From positions 52,071,246 to 52,135,245 of the forward strand of contig OV277866.1 of NCBI GenBank assembly GCA_922989275.2: a DNA stretch of 64,000 bases. The letters are read 5' to 3'. Positions 51,156 through 62,217 of the stretch are shown here, piece by piece. Both the position numbers and the translations under genes were made by a program. The stretch comes from Gari tellinella (Eukaryota > Mollusca > Bivalvia > Cardiida > Psammobiidae). The notes under the pieces were generated by a model. It saw nothing but the letters and a program-made list of their open reading frames with translations, did not search any database and was not told the DNA's origin. Numbering within the stretch: the first letter of the stretch is position 1; each line of letters begins with the position of its first letter.

Positions 51156-51729
51156 GCTAATGGGGTTCTTTACCCGGTCTCGCAAGACAATGTTTATTCT
51201 AAAAACATTTATAAACGAACAATTCTCATTAAATGTGCGCATTCACTGTAATAGTGTATTGATAAAAGGTATTTCTATTTACATTATCTTCTGGGAATTC
51301 CCATTACATTATACAATTAGCCCAATAATGCTTCTATATTTTAGTTGGCTGCAAGATTAATTGAGTATATACCGGTACTATGGTGATCTAAAGACATTGT
51401 TTGTCCGCATAATTATCATCTCATATCTATATACTCAACACAAAAGTTTAGGAATCTTCAGACAACCATGTAACAAGGGAACACCAAAACAATCAATCAT
51501 CCACTTTTTATTTATTTAACTAGATACATTTCTTGGCTTATAAAATATGTTTCCTTTAGTTTGATATCACTTATATCCCCTCTGTAGCACTGTGTCAAGT
51601 AACCTAGTAAGGGGTCAAAGTCATTTTTCACAACATTAGTGTCTACAGTCTAATCCCTTGTTTTATGCAAAACACATGAAATCATCATAATTCTATCGAT
51701 GGTCTCATATGTCTTATATGGAAGGTCAG
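51156..51729. other. unassigned
   Basis: AT-rich, no feature recognised. Confidence 0.3.
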
Positions 51730-51842
51730 AATGTTCAAACAGTTTATATCTAGACCAGACGCCGCAAAACTATTTGAAACCCATATCAATGTTTCTTAAG
51801 TATAAACCGCATAAACTTCCAAATGTTAAACGTAAGAGCAGA
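51730..51842 (+). repeat. B-family remnant
   Basis: GTTCAAACAGTTTATATC, GACCAGACGCCGC, then right flank TTTGAAACCCATATCAATG; mirror lost. Confidence 0.55.
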
Positions 51843-51935
51843 AACTCGAAGATTTTTGGGGAAAAATCCGTGGGTCCGGAGAAATTAAGAAAATCCAGAA
51901 TATTTTGGAAAACTCTGGAAAAATGGCAACCCTGT
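51843..51935. repeat. N-family right end
   Basis: AAAATCCGTGGGTCCGGAG, AAATCCAGAATATTTTGG and AAATGGCAACCCTGTT, complement of the CAGGGTTGCC start at 44660. Confidence 0.5.
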
Positions 51936-52185
51936 TACAGTGGAGAATCTGTTATTCTTTCCCAATAAACGCGTTTACGCTAAAACTATTATTTGCAGTG
52001 CAAACAGTTTGGAGCCAGATCAGACGCCGGGTAACCCGGCGTCTGATCAGGCTCCAAACTGTTTGCCACCAAGATAAACATGAATTATCAGAATTGTCCA
52101 AAAGTGGTTCTTTTCTACGTTTTAGTGTTTTGCGTTTGCGTACGTTTGCGTTTAAACGGGAAAGACTAACAGATTCTCCACTGTA
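51936..52185 (+). mobile_element. A-family MITE, full length
   Basis: AATCTG tips, perfect core. It abuts the N end at a TA. Confidence 0.95.
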
Positions 52186-52491
52186 GCAGAGCTTTTGTTA
52201 CTGTTTTGCTGTGGACGACAGGCATTACTTGTGTAAGATATAAGATTACTTTCTATATCAAAATGTTATTCTTAGATAGTCCAATCTATGATAAAGAATT
52301 TGAATATTGAATGTAAAACGAAAAGTTAAGGAACTTGGCACGAAATTCGTGCTAATATGCTTCAGAAACGTTCTAATTGAACATGACGGAACTTTCGGGA
52401 ATAATATTTCTGTTTTTTTCCAATATGATATAGTGTAAATAATTAGGTTACCTATGCGAAACCATAATTTACTAAATATTACAGTGTAAAT
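52186..52491. other. unassigned
   Basis: No recognisable feature. Confidence 0.3.
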
Positions 52492-52672
52492 AACCCCTAA
52501 CTGCAATATCTCCAGCTTAAAATTTGTCGATTACATTAATGTCTCTATATAATTCGATTTGAGCCATTTCGTTTGAGAAAAGTGGCTAATTAATTCGGAG
52601 CATAAGCTTGATCCAAACTAATTCTAAGTACTAGTGAGGTCGGACCATGCCAGTGAAGGCTAAATGATGCAA
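52492..52672 (-). repeat. B-family remnant
   Basis: AACCCCTAACTGCAATATC, TTGAGCCATTTCGTTTGAG, GATCCAAACTAATTC, ATGCCAGTGAAGG. Confidence 0.45.
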
Positions 52673-52723
52673 ATGTCCTACTGTCTTGATTGACGAGATT
52701 TTTGTTAGTGATTAAGAGTTATA

Positions 52724-53012
52724 GTACATTGCTCCTTTCCTACAACGGCCCTCCGAACAACGTCTCTCCCCTTACAACAACGCTTGTCGCTGTTCCCAAG
52801 ACAATTATCATATCTAACGCTTTCATTGTTGCAATATCGTCTGCTTGAAACTGTTGTCTGCTGTGTTTCTTACATAATGGACTTTTTGACAGAAAAAACA
52901 CACATAATGACGAATGGCAAACAGTTTGAAACTAGCTCTATAACAGCTCCCTCCGAATAACACACACACAGTATTTATCTCCCATTTTGGTGTCGTTGTA
53001 GAGAGGGAAACT
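52724..53012 (-). mobile_element. C-family MITE with hairpin deleted
   Basis: TACATTGCTCCTTTCC start, GCAATATCGTCTGCTTGAAAC, GCAAACAGTTTGAAACTAGC, then CTCCCTCCGAATAACACAC and TGTCGTTGTAGAGAGGGAAAC. Confidence 0.8.
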
Positions 53013-53014
53013 AA

Positions 53015-53160
53015 AGTTTATTTTGGTGTTCAAAAAAAGCATTGTTTATAGCAAGATGGAAGTAAAGCAATCTCCATTTTGCTTTAAGCTGAAACACATA
53101 TTTAATCATCATAAGCAAATATTCGTTTGAGAGGCAATAATTTAGAGGGGTTTTATTGTA
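53015..53160. repeat. F-family remnant
   Basis: AGCAAGATGGAAGTAAAGC, CATTTTGCTTTAAGC and AATTTAGAGGGGTTTTATTGTA. Confidence 0.5.
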
Positions 53161-53420
53161 GTTCAAATATGATTAGTGCCTGGGCGTGGTAACACGTCTT
53201 ATGTACAAAGTGAAACGAAACGTGCTGATGATAAATTAATCGTGCTAACTGCCTGTGTATGATAGAGAGAAGCGGATCTTAGTTCGTTGCATAGGGCTCA
53301 ACATGCATCCTCAAAATGAATCAAATTGTGTTTGTGATGATATCACTTCATATATAATCTGTTAATGATAAAAAGTATTGGTATTTTGTTTCTGATGCTG
53401 CTGTTGTTGTTTGTAGCAAA

Positions 53421-53774
53421 TACACTGCTCCCTCTCTATAACGGCCCTCTGAACAACGATTCCTTTCTAAAAACAACACTTGTGACTGTTTTCTAAACAA
53501 GAGACCTAGTTCCATCCTTTTCTCGGCTTCAATATCGTCTGGTGAAAATCGTCGTCTGCTGTTTTGTTCAGTCACACATTTGACAGACACAAAAGCATGA
53601 TGACGAGAGATAAACAGCTTGAATCCAGATCAGACGCCGCGTTATGCGGCGCCTGATCTGGATTCAAGCTGTTTGCTAATGTTAGCCAAATCCCCTCCCT
53701 ATAACAACTCCCTCCGTACAACACACGCAATCTTTGTCTCTTATCAGATGTTGTTATTGAGAGAGATCACTGAA
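53421..53774 (-). mobile_element. C-family MITE
   Basis: TACACTGCTCCCTCTC start, core 1 GAATCCAGATCAGACGCC, apex GCGTTATGC, mirror with one mismatch (GGCGCCTG), AACACACGCAATCTTTG, end AGAGAGATCACTGA. Confidence 0.85.
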
Positions 53775-55115
53775 AAACGGTACGTCCCTCCAGGGTCTTA
53801 ACGACGTCTCGTTTCATTCCTTGTGACGACGGTCAACAACATTACAATGTTGTCGGGACATTCGGATAAACCCCAATACAATGCACGTCTTAAAGTGAAC
53901 CAAAACATACTCAACAAAAATGTTTAAAGTGGCAAAAGTATAAGTGGAAACACATGGTACTAGCTGAAATGTAATAGAAGAACCTATAAGGTGGTGCTTG
54001 TTTGTGTTGTTTGTTACGCCACCTACCTAGACTAGCACACGGATTTTTAGGGTGGTTGTATTTTAAGGAGAGCTGTGATTGTTTTCTATTTTTCTAAAAG
54101 AGAAATGCTCTACAGTGAAGTAAACATGTAATTTTACATTATACTGTTAACATGACTCTTAATAAATTTACGTTTATATATTTGCGTTACCCTATATACT
54201 TGTCCCTTTAATTAGTTTGTTGATTATATGTTGATAATATAACCGCTAGCTTACAACCAGTTTATACAATAATTGGAAACAGTGCGGATCTTGGTGCTCT
54301 ATTCCGCGACGTTTGGTCACTTTTTGTAATTTTTGTGAAGATGGAAATAGTTATTTCCAATTCGAGTGACATAACGATATATTTTCACCAGAGTGAGTGC
54401 CGAGAGAGCACATGTTTTCAAACTTTAGATCCGCATTTGTTAATTATGCTAGATAAAATATAGGTTATGGCATAGCTAGACGATAATTAAGTTCTGTTAG
54501 TTCTCTTTTGATGAATTAATATCTAGCTGTTTGGTGTTTCGTTGTATTTTCCAGATTCTCACCGTCCCTTCATTCCATTTCATTTCAGAAATGTTCAAAC
54601 AAAATACCTTCTTAAAACAAATTATGATTACATGGACACAAATAAATGATGACACAAACATTACAAAAATAAGCAATTGCATTTTATAGAGCAACAAAAA
54701 TGTATTAATTCAAAACAAAATTATATTTAGAAAACAGTGGTTCGAAAAAGGAATTAAACATAGATAAGCTAGAACTACGCAAAATAAATGGAAACCATTC
54801 CTAGAACAGATGTTTTGTTTTAAACAAAAACTTTTTTCCTAGGAATATAATAAAAAGCTTAGACTGGTACTGTAGTCCTTAAAAGATCAAATTTCAATAT
54901 TTCTCATACAAATTACCTTTCTCTCAATATCTCTCTTTCTCTCTTACACAGATTGTTTTTCATCTCATGTGTATAAATGTATGTTGTGTAATATGAAATT
55001 GTATAACATGAAAAATGATGAAATAAAATTCATTACAAAACCCCACTGGGAGTACATGCGAAATATTGTCTTGATTTAGTTTGTAAAATATTGTCTTGAT
55101 TTAGTTTGTAATTTG
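53775..55115. other. unassigned with one core scrap
   Basis: 54280-54320 has AACAGTGCGGATCTTGG and CCGCGACGTTTGG. A 31-bp direct repeat ATATTGTCTTGATTTAGTTT occurs at 55064 and 55089. Otherwise featureless, AT-rich. Confidence 0.35.
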
Positions 55116-55384
55116 TCGCAAAACGTCGGTATTTTCAACAGAATTTTATTAAGTATGATACCTGTCGTGTAAGTGTGATCTAAAATGTTTTGCACTGTAC
55201 TTTAGCCATTTTAAAACCAAACTTTTGTTATGTCCTAGTTCTTCGACTTAAATATCTGAAATCCTTGTAAATAACTTGTTTCAGAACACCTTTTGCGCAT
55301 ATGTGACCTATAATTTCGAGGTTTGTGTATTTTAATTGGTATCATACTTAATAAAATTCTGTTGAAAATACCGACGTTTTGCGA
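55116..55384. mobile_element. M: 269-bp inverted-repeat element
   Basis: TCGCAAAACGTCGGTATTTT and its mirror, more than 45 bp per arm extending to AAGTATGATACC. It interrupts a core 1 remnant (GATGCCGAGTAGCTCATCG follows). No second copy seen here. Confidence 0.75.
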
Positions 55385-55677
55385 TGCCGAGTAGCTCATC
55401 GTGTTAAATAGATCAAAACTATTTGAAAATGTAAATTAAGTCACTATAGAAGAACATGGGTTAAGGCTTTTCAATGATTCACTTGTGTCTTTATGAGACA
55501 CTTTAAAGTGTTCTGCTTTGGTGACCCATTGTTTTATGTAAGAAATTCCTGCATTAGATGTCGACAGTGCATCTGGTGAGAATTCAAACTTTTTCACACA
55601 CAGTTTCATGTTTCTGCTTTGATTAAGTCATAAGTACACTAAATGTAAATCTTTTTGCAGACGACCATATTTTTAAG
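55385..55677 (+). repeat. B-family remnants
   Basis: Core scrap at 55385-55435. Then 55557-55677 with GTGAGAATTCAAACTTTTTC and TTTTTGCAGACGACCATATTTTTAAG. Confidence 0.5.
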
Positions 55678-55681
55678 TTAA

Positions 55682-55891
55682 CCATTTGCCTGCTGATCAC
55701 AACTTCGTTGTTTTTTGCAAACAGTTTGGATCCAGATCAGACACCACGTGACGCGGCGTCTGATCTCGGTCAAAAATGTTTGACACTCGTCTTTATGTTT
55801 CTTGATTTAGATAATGTATATACAGTGCAGAGATTTAACAAACTTTGCAGACGATAATTTCAAAGCAGACAATTTAACAACAGGATGATGG
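55682..55891 (+). mobile_element. B-family MITE between TTAA repeats
   Basis: TTAA at 55678-55681 and 55892-55895. Ends CCATTTGCCTGCTG and AACAGGATGATGG. Core apex ACGTGACG. It lies at the TTAA of the preceding B arm (TTTTTAAGTTAACC). Confidence 0.75.
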
Positions 55892-56365
55892 TTAAGGAAC
55901 GGACACTATTTGACTGTATTTGATTACATTGTGTTACCAAACACGTTCATTACGTTTCATTCAATTAATTTCAACGATTTATTGCGACAATTTGCATAAG
56001 CTTTTATAGCGCGTCCTAAATTCTCACTCGAGGCCCTCGTGCATAATAACCAATGTTGCTTGAGGTTAATATCACAAAAAGCAGATACCATTGCAATACA
56101 TCAAGTCAATTTGCATCGGTTGTCTTTGTCTCTAACCGATTCTCTGACCGTTCGTATGCCTTTAGCAACACTTTGCCCCTTCACTTCCAGAAATCATCGG
56201 TTTAATATTTGAGGTATATTTTTCTCCCTCTCTTCATGAACCATAATTTTCAGTCAGTAGCTCTAGAATTACTACAATGGAAAGAATGATATACTATATC
56301 AGTAAAGGTCGGAGCTCCAGATAAGGGGAGTATTTCAAAAACTAAAATCTATATTTCTGCATTAA

Positions 56366-56443
56366 ACCCTATGGTGTCGCTACTCATTAGAATCGTCTCT
56401 TCAAGACGATTCTATTGAGTAGTAACACCAAAGGATTTGGATT
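56366..56443. repeat. isolated hairpin, about 32-bp stem
   Basis: CCCTATGGTGTCGCTACTCA and mirror TGAGTAGTAACACCAAAGG, apex AATCGTCTCTTCAAGACGATT. Not related to core 1 or 2. Confidence 0.8.
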
Positions 56444-56455
56444 TAACCATGCCAA

Positions 56456-56496
56456 CCCCCCCCCCCCCCACACACACACACACACATTTTTTTTAT
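56456..56496. repeat. low-complexity C / CA / T tract
   Basis: C run, then (CA)n, then T run. Confidence 0.9.
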
Positions 56497-56559
56497 GGTT
56501 ACCAATCTGTACGGAAGGGTCTTCTGAATCAGAATCGCAAAATAAACTCTTTTAGGCTA

Positions 56560-57640
56560 TGTGTATTTTTAACCGTTTCCATGGCCACTCCCCGTTTTTT
56601 ATTATGAGTTCCCATACCTGAAAAATCATCCATATCACTGGAAGGTTAAACAATAGGCATTCATTTCCATTTATTTTCTTTTTAATATTTTATTTGCATA
56701 TTCATGAAAATTAATGTGAACATTAAAAAAAGTGATTTTATTTTTAGAAATAATGTAAACGTGTCACTTTTTTATCCTACAGGTATCATAAAACAACTTC
56801 AGGACCAAAATATTTAACTTTAAGTAATTTATTTTAATTATTTCCATATCAGCCCCCGAATTTTTTGTTATAATGGCCAATACCAGCTAAAGTGCCCGTA
56901 TCACAGTAAGTTTTTGCCCTAAACACATAAATATTGTACCACATTGAAGATAATACAAAGTGTGGTTTTATTTTCTGCTTATTTATTGAAGTTACCTAAT
57001 TTCTATACTCATGAATATTAATGAGCACATTAAAAATAGTAGAAAACATATAGAAATAACTTAAATATTTCATTTTTAAGCAAATATCAGTTAATGTGGA
57101 GTTTAAAGTGATGACAAAGTCCTCAGATAATAAAGTATATTACTTAAGGACAATAATTAAGCTTTCAGTGACATTATAACAGTTTTTGAATTGTTTCCAT
57201 GGGATCGCCCCATATTACATCATAATGGCCATTGCCTACAAAAAACGCCCATATCACAGTCAGTGTTTGTCCTCAATATATAAATCTTACACCAAATTGA
57301 AGATAATACAAATTGTGGCTTTATTTCAAGCTTCTACTTTGAAATTACCAAAGTTGCATACTCATAAATATTAATGAGCACATTAGAAATAGTAAAGAAA
57401 AAATGAAATAACTTTAAAAAAAAATTAACATACACATATCAGTAAACAACATCAAATGAAGTTTAAAATGATGAAAAGGTCCTCAGAAAACATAGTATTT
57501 TACTTGTTTTCTACTATTTTAATGTACTCATTAATATTCATGAGTATACGAATCAGGTAATTTCAATATATAAGCAGAAAATAAAAACACATTTTGTATT
57601 ATCTTCAAGTTGGTGCAAGATTTATAGACTAAAACACCTG
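56560..57640. repeat. old tandem array, unit about 350 bp, with one inverted unit
   Basis: TTTCCATGG...CCATATTACATCATAATGGCC-type blocks at about 56575, 56845 and 57195. TGAAGATAATACAAA at 56945 and 57298, inverted at 57597. ATGAATATTAATGAGCACATT at 57013 and 57365, inverted at 57527. The last unit is in opposite orientation. Confidence 0.75.
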
Positions 57641-58072
57641 GATCTGGCCTAAACCGATTTTCGTAAATGACTTAAACACTTGAATATTATTTCAGACATG
57701 TAAGTTTATCTATACATATAGTCTTTGAATTTCACCAAACAATCTCAAAGAAGCATTTTTCAAAAGCCGCGTAATCGACAACCCTCGCTGTCGCCGCATT
57801 TTAAATCAGCATGCCACGTTCCCGGTCCGGAAATTATTTATACACAAGAGTGAAAGTATATTCTACTTATTAAGATCATGTTTACTTTCAGAATGTATTA
57901 TGTATTCACTAGAAGTTACTATATTTTCAAATCGTTTTCATTGTTTCGTCCAATACATTTCTCAAATAAACCATTTTTTATGCATTGATGGTTATTGTCT
58001 CTATTGATAATATCAGATATTGACACCAATTTAGTCCAGCAATGTTCAATCTAGAAATTTGGACTTTCTTGT
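57641..58072. other. unassigned
   Basis: No recognisable feature. Confidence 0.3.
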
Positions 58073-58262
58073 AACTCTTTCACTGCCATTGGCGCCAAAA
58101 GGCGACTTTGCTAACAGTTAAGATCCTGATCGTAACGCGGCGTCTGATCATGATCCAAACTGTTTGACACTCGTTTCGATATGTTTAAGTCATACTACAT
58201 TGTATCTTACTTTGAAACGATCTTGCAAACAACAAAATTGAAGCGTAATACATTCACTGCAT
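58073..58262 (+). mobile_element. B-family MITE, left core arm shortened
   Basis: AACTCTTTCACTGCCATTGGCG start, GATCCTGATCGTAACGCGGCG, CACTCGTTTCGATATG, TCTTGCAAACAACAAAATTG. Confidence 0.75.
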
Positions 58263-58305
58263 TGAACAGAATATTCGGACATTTACAAAGATGGATTCTA
58301 ACCAG

Positions 58306-58497
58306 GGGCCGTTTCATAAAACTTCGTACGACAAATGTTGTCATAAGTCAAAACTTTAAAATACATTAAATTTCTGATTTCTCTATATAATCCTGTCCTG
58401 TGACAAGACGGGATTAGATGGAGAAATGAATAATAATTGAGACTTTAATAATCTGACTTACGACAACATTTGTCGTACGAAGTTTTATGAAATGGGG
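58306..58497. mobile_element. K-family foldback MITE
   Basis: GGGCCGTTTCATAAAAC...GTTTTATGAAATGGGG. ACCAG is present on both sides (58301-58305 and 58498-58502), a possible 5-bp duplication, but other K copies do not confirm it. Confidence 0.75.
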
Positions 58498-58514
58498 ACC
58501 AGATGCCTAGAAAC

Positions 58515-58812
58515 CAAGAATCTGATCAGGATCAATCATGTCGAAATTAATATACAGTCGAAACTCAATACTTGGATATCGCTGAAATCGATTGTACCAG
58601 TATTTCTTCAGTTGAATTTTGATAAGTCAATCTCGCTTAAGTCGAATATACTCGTATTACAAAGCTAAAATAATTAATCGTATGTTTCTATCCTAAGCCA
58701 CGTGGATATGTTCGAACTAACGCGAGTTAAAATTATCGAGATTCTACCGTATTCTTAATTTTGAGACACAAAACGTCAGCAGACAATATTCTAGAGGTAG
58801 AATGGGTTAATA
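58515..58812 (+). mobile_element. B-family remnant, host of S
   Basis: CAAGAATCTGATCAGGATC before, ACGTCAGCAGACAATATTC and GTAGAATGGGTTAA after S. Confidence 0.5.
58553..58751. mobile_element. S: CAGTCGAAACTC-ended MITE
   Basis: TACAGTCGAAACTCAATAC at the left; complement of the right end reads TACGGTAGAATCTCGATAA. Inner TCGAATATACTCG. TA at both ends. Confidence 0.6.
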
Positions 58813-58939
58813 ATAAAAGGGCAAACAATTCTATATACCGCAATATGAAATATGAAAGGATGAAACAGACAATACAGCTGCGACCAAATTACAAAGGTAC
58901 AATGCGAAAAGGTCATTCTAATCATGGAACAAAGAAAGT

Positions 58940-59479
58940 ATATTAAAACCTCTTTATTACGACCACTAGAAAGAAATCTATTTTGGTTGATTAAAAGACA
59001 TGTGACAGCTTAAAGCTTAAATCAAGGTGATAGTAAAACAGAAAACTCCTAAAGGAGCTTCCAGTTTTACTGTCATCTTGCTTTAAGCAGTCACCTGTAT
59101 TAAACTACCAATAATTAACACAATTTAGTGGTCGTACAGTACTGAACCTTATTAAATTAACAATTTATGCGATTCGCTTGCAATTCGATGGCAATTCGCT
59201 TGTAATTCGATGACAATTCGCTTGCGATTCAAAATACTAACTTTACCCTCGGGTAAGTTTTCTTGAATGGTGTGTCTCACAAATGTTCGCAAATATGTCT
59301 TCGTTAATTTTTTCGATTCCATTTTTTTCACAACCGCTTCGGAAAATTCGCGTAAAAATATTCAAACGTTGGATTTGTTTTTTGAAGCGCCCGATTCGAT
59401 GGCAATTCGATGGCAATTCGATTGCAATTCGCTTGCGATTATCAATTTAATTTAATATGGTTCAGTACTGTAATATGGG
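58940..59479. mobile_element. F-family MITE, host of G
   Basis: TATTAAAACCTCTTTATTACG start, core 2 (GATAGTAAAACAGAAAACTCC...), AATTTAGTGGTCG, G, ATATGGG, then truncated. Confidence 0.75.
59135..59472. mobile_element. G-family MITE nested in F, TA duplication
   Basis: TACAGTACTGAACC and GGTTCAGTACTGTA. Subterminal clusters of ATTCGCTTGC / ATTCGATGGCAATTCG repeats at both ends, six to eight in total. Removing G gives GTGGTCGTAATATGGG, identical to 47-62 in the first F copy of the window. Confidence 0.85.
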
Positions 59480-59572
59480 TTTCAAACATTTAGTCAGGAT
59501 TGAAACTGGTTATAATTCAGATCGAATGCCGAGAAAAACAGACAGAGAATATTATAGTCTATATGAGCTTAA

Positions 59573-59787
59573 CCCTTTCATGATCAAAATTATTTGGTAG
59601 ATGCAGTATTGTCGTCTGCTTCATTATTGTTGTCTCCAGGACACGTTTCAAAGTTAGATTTACGGTTGTATGGCTTGATAAATATCGATAAGAGTGTCAA
59701 ACGGTTTGGGTACATAAAGCGGCGTCTGATCAGGACCCAAACTGTTTGCAAACGTGCTTTTTAAGCGTCATTGAGAGCAAAAGATTG
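59573..59787 (-). mobile_element. B-family MITE, left core arm lost
   Basis: TTAACCCTTTCATGATC start, TTGTCGTCTGCTTCATTATTG, GGTTTGGGTACATAAAGCGGCG, AGGACCCAAACTGTTTGC. GGGT...ACCC again substitutes on both arms. Confidence 0.75.
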
Positions 59788-59837
59788 AAGCAGGTGTAAT
59801 TTTAAGCATAAAATTTATATTGCTTTCAAATAGTGAT

Positions 59838-60025
59838 AACCGTCACGTTTTCGTTGCCAAATCTGTTTTACAATTCATCGTCTGTAAAGCTTTCTTTCTG
59901 CATCTTTATGCTAAGTTCAAATGTTTTGACTGAAAAAAATATTTATATGAGTGCCAAACAGTTTAGATCCTGACCAGACACCGTGTTACCATGTGTCTGA
60001 CAAGGATTCAATAGTTGCAAATTCC
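59838..60025 (-). mobile_element. B-family MITE, diverged
   Basis: CGTCACGTTTTCGTTGCC, TTCATCGTCTGTAAAGC, core GATCCTGACCAGACACCGTG / CATGTGTCTGACAAGGATTC. Confidence 0.7.
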
Positions 60026-60069
60026 ACCATGGCCAATTTGACTTTTAGTATTCTGAACATGTGATAAGT

Positions 60070-60215
60070 GTTGCAACAGGGCTGCCATTTCTCCGCATTT
60101 TTGCCGAAATCTTCGCATTTTTACCCTAGCAGATGGTAGCTTAAAGCGTAATCGCGTTTGAAAAATAGAAGTTTTGGAAATCTTAGGATTTTTCAAGACC
60201 AACGTTGCAAAACAT
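60070..60215. repeat. N-family copy with deleted core 2
   Basis: CAGGGCTGCCATTTCTCCGC, CCGAAATCTTCGC, TAGCAGATGGTAGCTTAAAGC then GTAATCGCG, TTTTGGAAATCTTAGG. Confidence 0.55.
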
Positions 60216-60237
60216 TCGGATCCAAAATACATATGTA

Positions 60238-60480
60238 TCGGCAGACGTAGTCTAGGGGTAAAATGCCCGATTATGAGGTCAGGGGTCGTGAGTTCGAACC
60301 CCCGCCGGACCAAGTCCTTCGGATGAGACTTCATAATCGATGTCTGATGTATCAATGCTATACACTGGGAATCAAAAAGCACCAAAGAACTCTTTGAATG
60401 ATAAGAGTAGGGCATCGTGCCCGGGTTCTCTGTATCCGCTCAACTCTTTCTGGGACGTCCAATTTGCACATACATGTAGT
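60238..60480 (+). mobile_element. tRNA-headed SINE
   Basis: Head 60242-60312: A box TAGTCTAGGGGTAA, B box GAGTTCGAACCCC, and GCCGGACC able to close a T-arm/acceptor region. The body has CCTTCGGATGAGACTTCATA, a block I recognise from widespread invertebrate tRNA-SINEs, then GCACCAAAGAACTC and GGGCATCGTGCCCGG. The 3' boundary is uncertain. Confidence 0.7.
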
Positions 60481-60764
60481 TGGCAGAAACGGACGTTAAC
60501 AAACAAAACAATCGAATTATCTGCATTCTGCAGACTACAAATTGTGAAGACGGCAATTACAAATGGTGTAGTGGCAAGACTCGCCCGTATTGTCCAATCC
60601 TAAACCTCTGAAAAACGATCTCTTCTAGACTAATTAGAATTCGTTGTAGCAAGATTTACGGTTACATGTAATGGTTGTATGATGGTCTGTTAAAGAAACT
60701 AAACTAGGGTAACGAGCTCTCTATATTACAGAACATTGTCCTGCATAAAAATCAATTCAACTCT
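60481..60764. other. unassigned
   Basis: No recognisable feature. Confidence 0.3.
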
Positions 60765-60990
60765 AGAGACAATTATACTCGTCACCATGTACTAGTGAAT
60801 ATTACTAGTACACTGTTCATATGCAAACCAGGTAGACTGTGGTCAGGTAGGGGATCTGACCCGTGTCTGGGCGTTTTGTCATTTTGCAGTACATTGTATA
60901 TTATGAAAAACACCTCTAAATAGTCAACACTGGCCTAGACTTAATCACAAACTGGAATTTCAGTAGTTACTCAATTTTAATGTTTCCACA
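60765..60990. repeat. H-family remnant
   Basis: TCAACTCTAGAGACAATTATACTCG start (as in the H copy at 49990), GCAAACCAGGTAGACTG, GGGGATCTGACCC, CTCTAAATAGTCAAC and AACTGGAATTTC. Confidence 0.5.
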
Positions 60991-61020
60991 AGTGGCGTTT
61001 TCACATTTCAACAGAACAAT

Positions 61021-61270
61021 TACAGTGGAGAATCTGTTATTCTTTCCCGTTTAAACGCAAACGTACGCAAACGCAAAACACTAAAATGTAGAAAAGAACA
61101 ACTTTTGGACAATTCTGATAATTCATGCTTATGGTGGTGGCAAACAGTTTGGAGCCTGATCAGACGCCGGGTCACCCGGCGTCTGATCTGGCTCCAAACT
61201 GTTTGCAATAGAAATAATAGTTTTAGCGTAAACGCGTTTATCGGGAAAGAATAACACATTCTCCACTGTA
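61021..61270 (-). mobile_element. A-family MITE, full length
   Basis: AATCTG at one tip and ACACATTCTCC at the other. Apex GGGTCACCC keeps its pairing. It abuts a B start at the TA. Confidence 0.95.
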
Positions 61271-61272
61271 TC

Positions 61273-61459
61273 TTAACCATTTCGCTCTTAATGACGCCAA
61301 AATGCGCATTTGCAAACAGTTTTGATCCGGATCAGACGCCGAGTAATGGGGCGTCTGATCAGTACCCAAAATGTTTGACACTCGTTTCGAAATAAAGTAA
61401 GCCATACTACCTTAAATTTTACTTTGAATTGATGTTGCTGACAACAAAATTAAACTAGA
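61273..61459 (+). mobile_element. B-family MITE, right end lost
   Basis: TTAACCATTTCGCTC start, core GATCCGGATCAGACGCC, apex GAGTAATGG, GGCGTCTGATCAG, CACTCGTTTCGAAATAAAG. Confidence 0.75.
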
Positions 61460-62217
61460 GCTATCACTAAAGGTGATTGATACCACAATTCCAAACTTTC
61501 CTGTCACAAACCCCACATACTGTTATAAATAGCATGTAAAAATTTGACCTTCATCTTGCTTTGTAAATTTGCAAATTTCAAGTTGAAAAGGGACATAACT
61601 TTGTCAAGTGTGTAACAGTTATGAAACTTGGAGAAAAGCATACCAACATAACACAAATAATGGTTCAATACAATATCAATAGTTTTCAAGAAAATGGCAT
61701 GTCCAAACAATTAAAACTAAAAAGGGGCATAATTCTGTAAATTTTTGTGTAAGCGTGATTAAAATTATGGAAGAGTGTTAAAACGTAACACTTATATTGC
61801 GCACCAAGTTTATGGACAATAACATAAACAGTGCTCAAGAAAATGACAGAATGTCTTATCTAAGACACAAAATTTCATGTCTATTTGTTTTTGCAAGAGA
61901 TATGTAACTTACAATGTGTACCAAGTTTGAAGACAATGTCATAATGACATGTTCAACGAATAATGTTTCAATTAAGAGACAAAACAAATCAAGTTAAAAA
62001 GGGCATAATTCAGTCAACTTTTGTGCAAAAGTCATGAAACCAGTCAATGAAAGTCCCCACATAACACTGATGATGTATACAAAATTTGAAGATGGTGTCA
62101 CAAACAGTTTTCAAGAAAAAGGCAAACGTCCCGGGAAAATGCGACTGACTGACTGACTGACGGACGGACAAGGCGTTTCCTATATAGCCCTCACCTATAG
62201 TTGTGGGGGTATAAACA
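61460..62217. repeat. composite dispersed repeat with internal units and tetramer run
   Basis: CTATCACTAAAGGTGATTG near the start and TATAGTTGTGGGGGTATAA at the end. AAAAGGGACATAACTTTGTC, AAAGGGGCATAATTCTGT and AAAAGGGCATAATTCAGTC recur at about 61587, 61722 and 61999 (spacing 135 and 277). A (GACT)n(GGAC)n run lies at 62143-62168. Resembles repeats common in bivalve genomes. Class not assigned. Confidence 0.55.

Noticed and set aside
58301..58502. ACCAG as the general target duplication of K
   Set aside because: Found at one K copy only; the copies at 32514 and 47979 do not show it.
60008..60415. 135-codon minus-strand frame
   Set aside because: It runs antisense through a tRNA-headed SINE; the RRGFELTTPD stretch is the reverse of the B-box region.
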